Shown one piece after another: positions 8,687 through 22,181 of a stretch of DNA of 64,000 nt. A program made the position numbers and the translations under genes. The stretch spans positions 24,046 to 88,045 of the forward strand of contig NZ_JAMPTM010000003.1 of NCBI RefSeq assembly GCF_025403375.1. The letters are read 5' to 3'. The notes below the pieces were generated by a model that was given only the letters and a program-made list of their open reading frames with translations, did no database searches and was not told where the DNA came from. The DNA is from Frankia gtarii (GTDB lineage Bacteria; Actinomycetota; Actinomycetes; Frankiales; Frankiaceae). Each line of letters begins with the position of its first letter. Within the stretch, counting starts at the first letter, position 1.

Positions 8687-9511
8687 GTGACGATCGTGAC
8701 GGAGCCGAGGAGAGATCATGATCAACCTGCGGTCGTCTACGGCGTTGTCCGGTTCGCACCCGGCGGCAACCGGCAGGTCACCGACGTGATGATCACCTTT
8801 GTCTCCGCGTCGGCCGCGGACGCCTTCGCGACCGCGCAGGGCTGGCTGGAGTACGAGGTGGCGCCCCTGCGCTTCTTCGTCCACGAGCGGCAGTCCGCTG
8901 TCGCCGGGCTGCCCCCACCGATCCGGCCATCTCCATCCGCCCCCACCACTGCCGCGCAGTCGCTGACCGGTGCCAGCCCGGGCGAGCCAGCCGCCCCTGC
9001 CGACCGGCTGCCGCGGACAGGTGACCCTGCCCTGCCCAAGCAGGGTCACCGCCCCGCCGCCGATCCGGCCGGACCCCCCGGATCGGCGGCGGCGTACCCG
9101 GAAGATCAGGCAGGGGCTACCGCGGCCGGCTCGCGGGACGCGAGCTCCGTCCTGCCGGCGGCGAATCGGCAGGACGACCGACGGGTCACCGTGACGCCCT
9201 GGGGACTGGACCGCTGGGCGGTCGTGCTGCGCGCGGGGTCCGATCCGGTGGAGGTGTTCCGGGCCGTCGCCCGGCTGCCGGCCAGCCTGGTCTTCACCGC
9301 GGCCTACGGCGACGTCGACGTGGTGCTGGTGTACGGGAAGGGGCCCGGCGGCGATCCGCCGCCGACCCGACCGCCGACCGTGGTGGAGACCGCGCTCGGC
9401 GTCGAACCGGCGGGACCGGTCCAGGCGCGCTGGATGACGGCGGGCGAGCGGGAGGCGTACCGGGCGGGGTACGCGGCCGCGGTGGACGGCATCCGGCGAG
9501 CTCTGTCGTAG
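8687..9511 (+). CDS. Two-domain protein of unknown function
   Basis: 274 residues, not recognised. The N-terminal part (about residues 14-52) reads as a small mixed fold (YGVVRFAPGGNRQVTDVMIT, then ADAFATAQGWLEYEVAPLRF). A disordered Pro/Ala/Gly-rich linker of about 90 residues leads to a second alpha/beta part (VTPWGLDRWAVVLRAGSDPV to the C-terminus, ending in a helix with EREAYRAGYAAAVDGIRRAL). No signal peptide or membrane segment. Start is GTG 8687, chosen for GGAAGG five bases upstream. It converges with the next gene; the two stops are 11 bp apart. Confidence 0.6.
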   Translation: MTIVTEPRRDHDQPAVVYGVVRFAPGGNRQVTDVMITFVSASAADAFATAQGWLEYEVAPLRFFVHERQSAVAGLPPPIRPSPSAPTTAAQSLTGASPGEPAAPADRLPRTGDPALPKQGHRPAADPAGPPGSAAAYPEDQAGATAAGSRDASSVLPAANRQDDRRVTVTPWGLDRWAVVLRAGSDPVEVFRAVARLPASLVFTAAYGDVDVVLVYGKGPGGDPPPTRPPTVVETALGVEPAGPVQARWMTAGEREAYRAGYAAAVDGIRRALS

Positions 9512-9522
9512 CCGCCGTGCCC

Positions 9523-10893
9523 TCAGCCGTCGTCGCGGAAGTGCAGCGTGACGCGATGGGTGTCCGACGGCCAGGCGGGCACCCGCAGCACCCCGCGATG
9601 CGCAGCCTGCCCCCGTGGGGTCATCGCGACCTCGACCGAGCGGTCGCCCGCCGGGATGTGCAGATCCGTGCCGGTGAGGAAGCCGACCCCGAAATGGGAG
9701 GGTATCGGGGTCATGACGTCGGAGACGCCGTCGGCACCGCGATCGAACAGGTACACACCGAGGGCCAGCTTGGTGCGCGGGGCCACCGCCGCGCTCAGGA
9801 CATTCGTCCCGTCGACGGTGAGGATGTCGCTGGCCCGCCCCTGGTCGCCCCACCATTCCAGGGCGCGGGTGACGACGAGATCGGTCTGTTTCGGGCCGGT
9901 CTGCATGCCGCCGCCGATCTCCTGGCCCGGCCGGCTGGTCAGGAGGCGGACGAGCCGATCGCTTCGGCGGAAGGGTTGATAGTAGAAGTGGTGCACGGGC
10001 TCCCCGGACCGGACGACGGCGAACTCGTAGGAGGCGGTGCCGTCCGCGCGGAACGGACCCCAGGAGCCGTCGGCGGGCAGGGCGAAAAGGCCCCCGAGGC
10101 CCTTCGGCAGGCGCTTACCCGTCTTCGGGTCGAGCTGGTAGATCTCCAGACGGGCCTCGTCGACCCCGGCGTTCGCGGGATAGAGCAGCACCCGGCCGGA
10201 GATTTCGATCTGACCTTTCTCGGCGGTGATGTCGGTGGTGAACGGCTCGGTACCGGTGAGGAAACGGAACATCTCCCGGAACGTGCCAGGCGAGGTCAGC
10301 AGCCCGATGCGGTCCAGGCCGGGGAAGCGGACGTTGCCCGCCCCGGGGACCCGAAAGCTGGGATCCCCGGTGCTCCAGACGACGAGCATCGGCACGCCCC
10401 CGGGGGGCTTGGCCGCCAGGGAACCATCCACACTGACCACATGCGCGATCCGATTCGCCCGCCCGGTGGAGCTGGCCAGGTACCGCTCGGTGAGCCCGGC
10501 GCCCTCCGCCAGGCCCACCAGATCGACCTTCTTCATACCGGTCGTCCTGAGCAGGCCCTGGATCTGCTTGTCGAGCTGCGGGAATACCTTCTCCGAAGAA
10601 TCGGTCGAGGATGACGCGTCGTAGTCGAAGGCGGCGATCCGGTCGGCCGGATAGCCGTTGCTGGCGAACCGCTGTGCCTGCGACTCGAACTGGTCCCCCG
10701 AACCGAGGGCGCCGTGAACGAACAGCAGCGGCAGGCGTGCGGTGTCCGGCGGGGCCATGGGCCCCGCCACCTCCCGGGCGAGCGCCGTGAAGTGGGCCTG
10801 CGCGGAGGTGGAGCCCTCACCGGTGGAACACGCGCCCGTCGCCGCGGCGAGAACCACCGCGGCCGCCAGGCCGAGCCAGCGTCCGCGAGGCAT
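9523..10893 (-). CDS. Alpha/beta-hydrolase-like lipoprotein without nucleophile
   Basis: 456 residues. A lipoprotein signal (LGLAAAVVLAAATGAC, lipobox ending in Cys) is followed by a lipase-like alpha/beta-hydrolase core: LPLLFVHGALGSGDQFESQA, then VDLVGLAEGAGLTERYL. In active members the last segment reads GHSxGG; here the nucleophile Ser is Ala and the His before it is Leu (GLAEG), seen directly in the DNA. The C-terminal 200 residues are beta-rich (EISGRVLLYPANAGVDEARL onward), probably carbohydrate- or substrate-binding. It is likely a membrane-anchored, catalytically dead or repurposed esterase fold. Start is ATG 10893 after GGGAAGGGG. Confidence 0.8.
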   Translation of the reverse strand: MPRGRWLGLAAAVVLAAATGACSTGEGSTSAQAHFTALAREVAGPMAPPDTARLPLLFVHGALGSGDQFESQAQRFASNGYPADRIAAFDYDASSSTDSSEKVFPQLDKQIQGLLRTTGMKKVDLVGLAEGAGLTERYLASSTGRANRIAHVVSVDGSLAAKPPGGVPMLVVWSTGDPSFRVPGAGNVRFPGLDRIGLLTSPGTFREMFRFLTGTEPFTTDITAEKGQIEISGRVLLYPANAGVDEARLEIYQLDPKTGKRLPKGLGGLFALPADGSWGPFRADGTASYEFAVVRSGEPVHHFYYQPFRRSDRLVRLLTSRPGQEIGGGMQTGPKQTDLVVTRALEWWGDQGRASDILTVDGTNVLSAAVAPRTKLALGVYLFDRGADGVSDVMTPIPSHFGVGFLTGTDLHIPAGDRSVEVAMTPRGQAAHRGVLRVPAWPSDTHRVTLHFRDDG

Positions 10894-10958
10894 GCGATGC
10901 CCCTTCCCTGCGGGATGTTCGACGGCCGCCGCCGGCCGCCGCCAGTCTTGCTTCGTCA

Positions 10959-10980
10959 ATGACGCTACAGAAATGACGCT
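10959..10980. repeat. Direct repeat AATGACGCT in promoter region
   Basis: AATGACGCT occurs at 10959-10967 and 10972-10980, a 13-bp period, about 70 bp upstream of the lipoprotein start. It could bind a regulator or response regulator dimer. Confidence 0.45.
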
Positions 10981-10989
10981 CAGTGGGGC

Positions 10990-11481
10990 ATGAACCCGAA
11001 ACGGTCGGGCTCGATTCCTTGGTGGAACAGCGAAAGATATCGTTGTCTTCCTTCGTCCGCCAACCATCCGGGGCAGGCGGAGCGCCCGTTGTGGCGATGG
11101 TGGGAACGGGTGGCGCGGGCTGATCCGAGCCCGCTCGGGCCCTGCACGGCCGCCGCCGATCCCTGGCTGCGCGCGGGCCTGGGTGGGGTCGGACCGGGCG
11201 GCGCGGAACCCTTCCAGGATGCGGCCGGGCGCTGGTGGCTCGGATTCCCCACCTGGAACCGGGCCGACCCGGCGGACTCTCTCCACACCGGCCGGCAGCT
11301 CGTCCTCGCCCCGCTGACGTCGCATGCTCCGCCGTCGATCGTTCTCGGATCGTGGCCGAGGATCGGGACCGTGGCCTCGGCCGCCGCGGGATGGTCGTTC
11401 CGGCCTGGTTGCGCGGAGTTTGCGGCGCCCGGTCGTGCCGCCCGGAAAATGAGATGCGGAAACCACCTCGCGCTGCCATGA
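10990..11481 (+). pseudogene. Possible remnant of a GH43-type glycosidase
   Basis: An open frame of 163 codons whose middle part (SPLGPCTAAADPWLRAG, then GPGGAEPFQDAAGRWWLGF and TWN) resembles the end of a family 43 glycoside hydrolase domain, where GPC/GPxG and DxxGRxWLxxHxW are seen. The catalytic front half is absent and the conserved YSAN-like part is garbled, so if the similarity is real it is a decayed fragment. There is no good ribosome binding site. It could also be a chance frame. Confidence 0.3.
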
Positions 11482-11488
11482 TTCCCGG

Positions 11489-13357
11489 ATGGGCGCTACG
11501 GGCGACGACATTCCCTGGCAACGGAGACAAGCCCCCGAGTCCACCGGCGGCGATGTCGGGGGTGCCGACGCCGGCGATCCGGGCCGGCACGCCGGGCTGC
11601 GTTCCTACCTGGGTTTCGTTGCCACCTTCAAGGGTTCCATGGTGCTCGTGGTCGTCTTTTTCGCGGTGTCCAACGTGGCGCTCGCGGTCCTGCCCGTCTT
11701 CATCGGGAGATTCGTGCAGGCCCTGGCTGGCGTGGCGGATTCCACCGACGGTGTTTACCGGTACGCAGTGATCCTCATCGGCTGTAACATCCTCCACGAC
11801 CTGACCTGGCGAGCCGCCGAGATATTGTATCTTCGGCTGCTGAACGATCGGGGATATGAGTACGAGAACATCCTCTTCCATAGAGTTATCAACGAACGCT
11901 ACCCGTACTTTGTCGGCAAGTTCACAGGTAAGATCAGCAGTTATATTGCGATGTTGGGCCGCGAGTTCCGGGAGATCCTGGAAACCACCTGCTTCACCTA
12001 CGTGGAGCAGATTATCAGGGTGCCGTCGATCATCATTATCATGTTCTCCGTCAACCTGTACTCGGGACTCACATTTTTCTTGGCCGTGCTGCTGATGATG
12101 GCGATCGGCCGACATACCGTGCGCCGTTCGTCCCGGGCGGAGAAGCGTCTCGCGGACGAAATCTCCGAGCTGGACGGCTATGTGATCGACGTCATCGCGA
12201 ACTTCGTCAGCGTGAAGTCCTTCCGGCAGGAGGGGACCGAGCATGAGCAGGTGATCCGGCGTCGCCGCACCGTCATCGAGGCCGCCCGCCGCTCGTACTT
12301 CTGGACCATCGTGTTCTGGGCCTCGATGTCCCTCGTGGTGCGCTATCTGGTCTGGCCGGTCTCGATCCTGCTCAACCTGCACCTGTACCTGACGGGCCAG
12401 CTCGGCCTGGCTCAGTTCACGACGTTCCTGTCGGTGTTGGTGATGTTCTCGGACTTCATCTGGGGAACGGTCTGGGAGATCGCCCAGCTGAATCTCCGCC
12501 TGGCGCGGGTCGAGGAGGCCTACCGTTACCTTTTTGCCGACCGGCCCATCGCCGTGGACCCGCCGGTCGAGCTGCCCGGGACGACCCTCGCGGCCGCGTC
12601 GCGTGCGCCGGGCCGACTGGAGTTCCGCGGGCTGTCGTTCGCCTATCCGGAGAACGACGGCCGGCCGGTGCTCGCCGGCATTGATCTGACGATCGAACCA
12701 GGCGAGAAGATCGGTATCGTGGGTCGCAGCGGAAGCGGCAAGACGACATTGATAAAACTGCTGCTCGGATATTATCCGCTGACGGTGGAAACCGTCCGGG
12801 TGGATGGCCGTCCGACGTCGAACTATGCGCTCGCCACGAGAATCTCCTATGTCCCGCAGGACACCACGCTGTTCCACCGGTCCATCCGGGACAACATCAC
12901 CTATGGGACAGCCGCCGCAGCGACGCAGGAACAGATCGAGTCGGCCGCGCGGCGGGCCCACGCGCACGGTTTCATCAGCCAGGCGCCGGAAGGCTACGAC
13001 ACCATCGTCGGTGAGCGCGGCATCAAGCTGTCAACCGGACAGCGGCAGCGGATCGCGATCGCCCGCGCATTCCTCGATGCCAAACCCATCCTGATTCTCG
13101 ACGAGGCGACGAGCGCGCTGGACAGCGAGAGCGAGGTGCTCGTCCAGCACGCGCTGGAGGAGCTCTGGCGCGACAAGACGGTGATCGCTGTGGCGCACCG
13201 ACTGTCGACCCTGCTGAACATGGACCGGATCATCGTTTTGGACGCGGGCGGCATCGTGGAACAGGGGTCGCATCGCGAGCTGCTCGACCGGCACGGCAAG
13301 TACCGCGCACTGTGGCAGCGGCAGAGCGGCGAAATGCGCTCCGTAGACGGAGTGTGA
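11489..13357 (+). CDS. ABC exporter half-transporter (ABCB/MsbA type)
   Basis: 622 residues: an N-terminal six-helix exporter domain (about residues 40-340) fused to a nucleotide-binding domain. Walker A is GRSGSGKTT (about 411-419), the signature is LSTGQRQRIAIARA (LSTGQ in place of LSGGQ), Walker B is ILILDEATSALD and the H-loop is VIAVAHRLST. It should work as a homodimer exporting a lipid, peptide or drug. The membrane domain uses noticeably more A/T-ending codons than its neighbours (11800-12120), which may reflect transfer. The first 35 residues are hydrophilic. No partner gene lies on the same strand. Confidence 0.9.
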   Translation: MGATGDDIPWQRRQAPESTGGDVGGADAGDPGRHAGLRSYLGFVATFKGSMVLVVVFFAVSNVALAVLPVFIGRFVQALAGVADSTDGVYRYAVILIGCNILHDLTWRAAEILYLRLLNDRGYEYENILFHRVINERYPYFVGKFTGKISSYIAMLGREFREILETTCFTYVEQIIRVPSIIIIMFSVNLYSGLTFFLAVLLMMAIGRHTVRRSSRAEKRLADEISELDGYVIDVIANFVSVKSFRQEGTEHEQVIRRRRTVIEAARRSYFWTIVFWASMSLVVRYLVWPVSILLNLHLYLTGQLGLAQFTTFLSVLVMFSDFIWGTVWEIAQLNLRLARVEEAYRYLFADRPIAVDPPVELPGTTLAAASRAPGRLEFRGLSFAYPENDGRPVLAGIDLTIEPGEKIGIVGRSGSGKTTLIKLLLGYYPLTVETVRVDGRPTSNYALATRISYVPQDTTLFHRSIRDNITYGTAAAATQEQIESAARRAHAHGFISQAPEGYDTIVGERGIKLSTGQRQRIAIARAFLDAKPILILDEATSALDSESEVLVQHALEELWRDKTVIAVAHRLSTLLNMDRIIVLDAGGIVEQGSHRELLDRHGKYRALWQRQSGEMRSVDGV

Positions 13358-13544
13358 AGGTCGGCCGGCGTTGCCCGGCGGACCTCCTCCGGGTACCGTC
13401 GGCCGGCCACGGCGGGTGCAGGCAGCCGGAACGAAGCGGAGAGGTGACCCCCGCGCATGATGTCGACGGGTGGGTTCGGCAGGTCTCTGGCCCGTTCGGC
13501 GGAGGCGACGGCTGGTCCGAACTGGCGGCGCAGTTTCGCGTGGA

Positions 13545-15482
13545 TCAGTCGAGGACGTCCCAGGACATCTCGGAGCCGACGGCGGCGGCGATAAGGCGGG
13601 GGATGCCCTCGGCGAGCGCCCTCGACCACGGCGGCGGCGCCGCCGCGGTGGTCAGGATCGCCGGGAGAGCTTGCGCCGACGGGCCGCCGCATCCGGCCGC
13701 GAGCTGCAGCGGCCCCCAGGGGCCGCCGGGCAGGCAGGTGCTCGCCGAGTGCACGCTCGCCGGGCTGGCCGTGAAGGTCGCGGCAATTCGGCTGACGGGC
13801 GCGATGGCGGCGGTCGGCCCCGAAGGCGTCGTGGCCGACCCGGTACCACTCGCGGGCGCGGTACCCGGCCCGGATTGCTGGGCGGCAGTCGGGAAGGCGA
13901 CCTCGCGGACGGTCGCCGACGGCGGTGACCCCGCGCCCACCCCCGCCGTCATCGCCGAAGGGGGAACCGCGTCCTGCAGCGAGCCCGTCGCCGCCACGGG
14001 GGGCGCCCCGCCTGCCGAGGCCGCCGCCGCACCGGCCCGGGTGGCTGTCGAGGGGACCCACGCCGTCGAGCCCACCAGCGCCGCAGCGCCGGTCGCCGCC
14101 CGGCCGGCCGACGCCGCGGGGTAGGCCGCCGCCGAACCGGGCGGTGCCCCCAGGACCGTTCGGCCGGTCGGGTCGGTCCGGCCGCCCGGCAGCGGTTGCA
14201 CGGCGGTCTCGGGCCCGGCCAGGACCCCAGGACCGGCCGCGCCGGCCTGGTAGCCGGCGGTCGGGTCGCCGCCGGTGAGGTCGTCGGTGGTGGGGCCGTC
14301 GGTGGTCGGGTCAGTCGCGGCACCGGGGATGTTCGAGCCACCGGCGATGAGGGACTTCCCCCCGCCGGGCGGGGAGGGGACGCGGGAATGGGGGCTGGTC
14401 GCATCGCCCTCGGTGGCGCCGCCCGCCGCGATGGCGTTGGGCGGCTCCGCCGGTGCGGTGGCGAGGAGGATCGCGGCGGTCACCGCCGCGGCGACCGCGG
14501 TCACCCCCGCACCGGGGACCAGCACGCCGCGCCGCTGCCGGGGCCGGCGGGTGGCCCGCCGTTCGCGGGGGAGCGTCGGGGTCGGCTCGCCGCCGGCCCC
14601 GCGCAGGCGGGTGACGGGCGTGCGGCCGCCTGGCAGGGCGACGTCGGCGTCCGCGCCGTCGGCCGCCGCGGCGCCCGCGGTGGCGGCGATCTGGCTGAGG
14701 ATCCGGTGGGCGTCCGGCCGGCGTTCCGGCCTTTTGCGCAGGCTGGCAGCAACCACACCGCGCAACGGGCCGGGCAGGCCGCTGAGGTCCGCCTCACCGT
14801 GGACCGTCCGGTAGAGCAGCGCGTCCAGGGGGCCGCCGCCGAAGGGCGGGCGCCCGCTTGCGGCGAAGCACACCGTCAGGCCCCAGGAGAAGACGTCGGC
14901 CGCGGGGCGTGGGCGACGCGTGGTGGTCAGCAGCTCGGGCGCAAGGTAGCCGATGCTGCCCATCACCACGCCGGAGGCGGTCATCATGCCGGGCAGGCCG
15001 GCGACGATCCCGAAGTCGATCACCTTCGGGCCGTCCGCGGCCAGCATGACGTTGCCCGGCTTGAGGTCGCGGTGCACGACGTCGGCGTCGTGGATGGCGC
15101 ACAGCGCCTCCGCGAGCCCGCGGGCCACCTCCCACAGCGCCTCGCCGGACAGCGGCCCGCCGGTGGCGACCGATGAGTACAGGGTGGGTCCCGCCACGTA
15201 CTCGGTGGCGATCCACGGCTGGTCGCCGTCGACGTCCGCGGCCAGCAGCCGGGCCACCCGGGGGCTGTCGATCGCGGCCACCGCCGCGGCCTCCCGGTGG
15301 AAGCGGTGGCGGAACGCCGTGTCGGCGGTGTGCTCCTCCCGCATGACCTTGACCGCGGCCCGGGTGCCCGCGTCGTCCTCGCCGAGGTACACGATGCCCA
15401 TGCCCCCGCTGCCGAGCCGACCCTTCAGCCGGTACGGACCCACTTCGGGCGGATCGCCCGCCCGCAAAGCCTTCCAGGACAC
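13545..15482 (-). CDS. PknB-type Ser/Thr protein kinase, membrane-anchored
   Basis: 645 residues. The kinase domain (about 15-270) has the Gly-rich loop GSGGMG (24-29), ATP-binding Lys 45 (AVKV), catalytic loop HRDLKPGN (137-144) and DFG (156-158). A single membrane helix (GVTAVAAAVTAAILLATA, about 325-345) is followed by a long extracytoplasmic region rich in Pro, Thr, Ser, Gly and Ala, with two Cys near the end (STCLPGG, AAGCGG). There are no PASTA repeats, so the external ligand is unknown. Start is GTG 15482 after GAGGGGG. Its targets could include the FHA proteins in this window. Confidence 0.9.
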   Translation of the reverse strand: MSWKALRAGDPPEVGPYRLKGRLGSGGMGIVYLGEDDAGTRAAVKVMREEHTADTAFRHRFHREAAAVAAIDSPRVARLLAADVDGDQPWIATEYVAGPTLYSSVATGGPLSGEALWEVARGLAEALCAIHDADVVHRDLKPGNVMLAADGPKVIDFGIVAGLPGMMTASGVVMGSIGYLAPELLTTTRRPRPAADVFSWGLTVCFAASGRPPFGGGPLDALLYRTVHGEADLSGLPGPLRGVVAASLRKRPERRPDAHRILSQIAATAGAAAADGADADVALPGGRTPVTRLRGAGGEPTPTLPRERRATRRPRQRRGVLVPGAGVTAVAAAVTAAILLATAPAEPPNAIAAGGATEGDATSPHSRVPSPPGGGKSLIAGGSNIPGAATDPTTDGPTTDDLTGGDPTAGYQAGAAGPGVLAGPETAVQPLPGGRTDPTGRTVLGAPPGSAAAYPAASAGRAATGAAALVGSTAWVPSTATRAGAAAASAGGAPPVAATGSLQDAVPPSAMTAGVGAGSPPSATVREVAFPTAAQQSGPGTAPASGTGSATTPSGPTAAIAPVSRIAATFTASPASVHSASTCLPGGPWGPLQLAAGCGGPSAQALPAILTTAAAPPPWSRALAEGIPRLIAAAVGSEMSWDVLD

Positions 15483-15800
15483 GCCACGTCCCCCTCGGAT
15501 GCTTGCGTCGTGCCGAGGCCGCGCCCAGGCGCAGCCGTGCCGGGCACCGGGGGTGCGGCGACACCACGAACGCCGGCACGCCCGGTCGCGGCCCACGCCG
15601 CTACCCGACCAAATCAGTTGTACCCGGACGATTCGGGCGGAATGTTTACCGAGCGAGCACTGTCGGTGAAAGTGGCCTGGTCGGGCTGGTACCCCCGAGG
15701 GGTGGGTTTGGGCCAGCCGACCAACCGACCCGGCCGGACGACGCAGATGCGATTACCCCACGCTCACCTGCACGTTCGGCCGGGTTCGGCGCTCGAGGGG
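15483..15800. other. Intergenic region
   Basis: Holds the kinase promoter region and the sequence after the geosmin synthase stop. No gene and no clear terminator seen. Confidence 0.3.
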
Positions 15801-19617
<3,817 letters not shown>

Positions 19618-19650
19618 GGCAGACTCCACCTATCTTTGGTCTTCCAGGGG

Positions 19651-19740
19651 CTGGGGCGAAACCCTTGGGCTATGGGGCGAAACCCTGAGGCTCTGCGATC
19701 AATCCTTGCGGTCAAACCTTGGAGTTGCGCGGTGAAACCA
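19651..19740. repeat. Array of about five imperfect 21-bp repeats upstream of encapsulin
   Basis: GGGGCGAAACCCT occurs at 19653-19665 and 19674-19686, then degenerate forms (TGCGATCAATCCT near 19694, GCGGTCAAACCTT near 19709, GCGGTGAAACC near 19728). The spacing is mostly 21 bp, two helical turns, which suits cooperative binding of a regulator on one face of the DNA. It ends 34 bp before the encapsulin start codon. Confidence 0.6.
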
Positions 19741-21375
19741 GGGGCCGGCATGGAACGGTGACGCGGCCGCACGCCGAACCCGCGCACGGAAGAATGACGG
19801 TATCTCGACGATTACCGCGGTATTTTTCCGGTGGGAACCGGGTTCGAGGTGAGGCTGGCGGCCCCGTCAGGTCAGGACCTGAACAATGGGCACGCGCGGG
19901 CTCCGGTCGTCCGCGACACGGCTGATCGCACCGTTGAGCGCTCCATATACCAGTAACCCCCGTGGGTGTCGCGCGGTTCGCCGACATGCGCATTTTTCTC
20001 GTGCTGGCAGGCGCGTCTCTCGCCGCGCATCGGCAAGCCTCCCGCACCGGTGGCGTGGCCGGCAAGCACTTTGCGGAACCAATCGGGGACTGGCCCGGTA
20101 AGAGGACCCCTTCTAGCCCCACCTCGGGGCACGTAGTCACAGACAGTAAATACTTGCGCGGTCCCGAGAATTCTTCGGAATGAATGGCCGGCGTTCTGGT
20201 GAACCGTACGGATGGCCGTATCCAAACTGCCCGTCCGGGTGCGGCTGGCATGGCTGAAAAAAAGCCGGACACCGCAACCGTCGGCCGTAGGCCCTCGGCC
20301 GCCGGCCGGGTCGGCGAACCGTTCGCCTGGCCTGGTGCGGCGGCAGTCGGGAATGTGCGGGCCGCCGCCGGGCGGGCCGCGGACCGTCCGGCGGCCGAGT
20401 CGACCGTCCTTCCGGGGGCGCCACAAAATGCGTCCTCCGGAGTGCGTAGGCGACTCCGTTCGGTGGCCGTTGCGTGGCGCGTTCCGTCCCTGTGGGCCGG
20501 CGCCGGGCTCCGGCGGACCTGCCTTTGTCGCGCCGGACATGTCACCGGGGGGACGCGGACCGTGTCGGTGGACGGGGGCGCACAGTGACCGGTGTCGCGC
20601 GCACCGCAGCTGGCGCGGGCGGAATGCCAGGTCACTGATGTCGGTGATGGCTCGCCGTGGGATGGAGCCGACAGGCGGGCGTCGCCGGGCGCCACGCGGG
20701 GGGCGGACCGGGACCGCACGCGAGGCCGGGGTGGTAGGCCGCAACGGACACGGCTGCCCGGACCCTGGCCGGTGTCGAGCGGCCAGCGATCCGACACGAA
20801 GGTGGTGCTCGATCGGGACTAACTACCTGGTGGATACGGGACTTCATCCCATTGCCTATGGCTGGAATTCGTGCATGCCAGCGGAGGCGTGATCCGTGCT
20901 GCACGTGATGTGCGGCGGAAGGAACGCCGCGGAGGCGAGGCGCGGCCGCTGCGGCGGAGGCGGCCGCGGATGCGCTCGGTGACCCCATACCGGCCGAAGT
21001 GGCCTGGGTTGCTGAGACGCAACGGTATCTCGGCGATTTCGGGGAAGCTTCCAGTGAAGTGACAGGACTGTAACTCGGCAGAGCTTTGGCGGAATGCCGG
21101 CCAGCCACTTAGGGTGATGATCCCTTTGCGGTCACCTGTTGACGGAGCGTGACGCGGGCCGGGCTGCTACTAGTACCAATTAGCTACGGATGCCCGATCC
21201 GAACTCGCCCATCCTGGCCACAGGGCCTAGCCCGTGGACCGATCTAGGACGGGCGACGGGTCGCCTGCATGCCCCGAGGGGGCGGTCCTGAGGTCACCGG
21301 GCCCATCCGGGCGGCGCTCGGCCTCGCCGGTGCCGACCGGCAGCGCCCGGATGGGCATCCGCATGCGGTGACCGG
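19741..21375. other. 1.6-kb region without a convincing gene
   Basis: Several long frames are open on both strands, but none has a good start, coding-like composition or recognisable motifs. Visible sites include the perfect palindrome TACCGCGGTA (19813-19822) and an AT-richer stretch at 21045-21190. It may contain the promoter of the encapsulin operon or undetected small RNAs. Confidence 0.4.
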
Positions 21376-21960
21376 TCAGCCCGCGGCACCGCGTGCGGCC
21401 GTCAGCGGGTGCGCGGCCCGGCCGAACGCGGTCATCTGGTCGACCGACCAGGGGCTGAGTGCCCACGGCGCGGCGAGCGCCGCCTGCCGGTAGCTCTCCC
21501 ACTCGACCCAGCGCCACTCCACGACCTCGGCCGGGTCCGGGTCCGGGTCACCCACCGCCCGGGCCACATAGACGGGGCACACCTCGTTCTCCACCAGCCC
21601 GTCGGCGGCGGTGGCGCGGTAGGCGAAGTCCGGCAGCGCGAGGTGCAGGTCGGTCAGCGTGAGCCGCAGCTCCTGCTCCACCCGGCGTTCGACGGCGACG
21701 GCGATGTCCTCACCGGGGCGGGGATGTCCACAGCAGCTGTTGGTCCACACCCCCGGCCAGGTGCGCTTGCCCAGCGCCCGGCGGGTGACGAGCAGCCGGC
21801 CGGCCGCGTTGAACAGGTAGGAGGAGAAGGCCAGGTGCAGCGGTGTGTCGAGACCGTGCACGGCGAGCCGGGGTGCCGTCCCGCAGGGTCGGCGGTCGGC
21901 GTCCAGCAGCACGACCTGGTCGTCGACGTCGACGGCGGTACCGGGTCCTTGTGGACTCAC
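21376..21960 (-). CDS. idi: Isopentenyl-diphosphate delta-isomerase, type I
   Basis: 194 residues, a Nudix-fold enzyme that interconverts IPP and DMAPP, the building blocks for farnesyl diphosphate. The catalytic Cys is in TNSCCGHPRPGE and the catalytic Glu in GLVENEVCPVY; metal-binding His and Glu residues are in the expected places (LHLAFSSYLF, VERRVEQELRL). Start is GTG 21960 after GCGAGG. It is on the same strand as the encapsulin-geosmin genes but 1.76 kb away and upstream, so it is not clearly in the same transcript; it could still support terpene supply. Confidence 0.93.
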   Translation of the reverse strand: MSPQGPGTAVDVDDQVVLLDADRRPCGTAPRLAVHGLDTPLHLAFSSYLFNAAGRLLVTRRALGKRTWPGVWTNSCCGHPRPGEDIAVAVERRVEQELRLTLTDLHLALPDFAYRATAADGLVENEVCPVYVARAVGDPDPDPAEVVEWRWVEWESYRQAALAAPWALSPWSVDQMTAFGRAAHPLTAARGAAG

Positions 21961-22181
21961 GCGTGGGCCTCGCTTTCGGTGGAAGTGGTGAACGCGGCCA
22001 CCGGGCGTGGGCGCCAGGCGTCGAGCCCCATGTCGGTGGCCTCACCACTCCATCCTCCCGCCGCCGCGACCAGGTCGCGGCCCGGCCCCGGATCCCGCTG
22101 GTCACACCGGCGGCGAACCGGCCCGCGGCAGGGGCCGGTCGACGGTGTGGGGGCGCCTGGAAGTGGCGCGCGCCCGCCGTC

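Noticed and set aside
8072..9856. Upstream extension of the HTH-deformylase frame to a 1147-residue protein
   Set aside because: The extension runs antisense through the next gene; GGAAGG before ATG 8071 marks the real start.
19712..20797. 361-codon open frame on the minus strand upstream of the encapsulin gene
   Set aside because: Composition is Arg/Pro/Ser-rich without any motif or ribosome binding site, typical of chance frames in GC-rich DNA.
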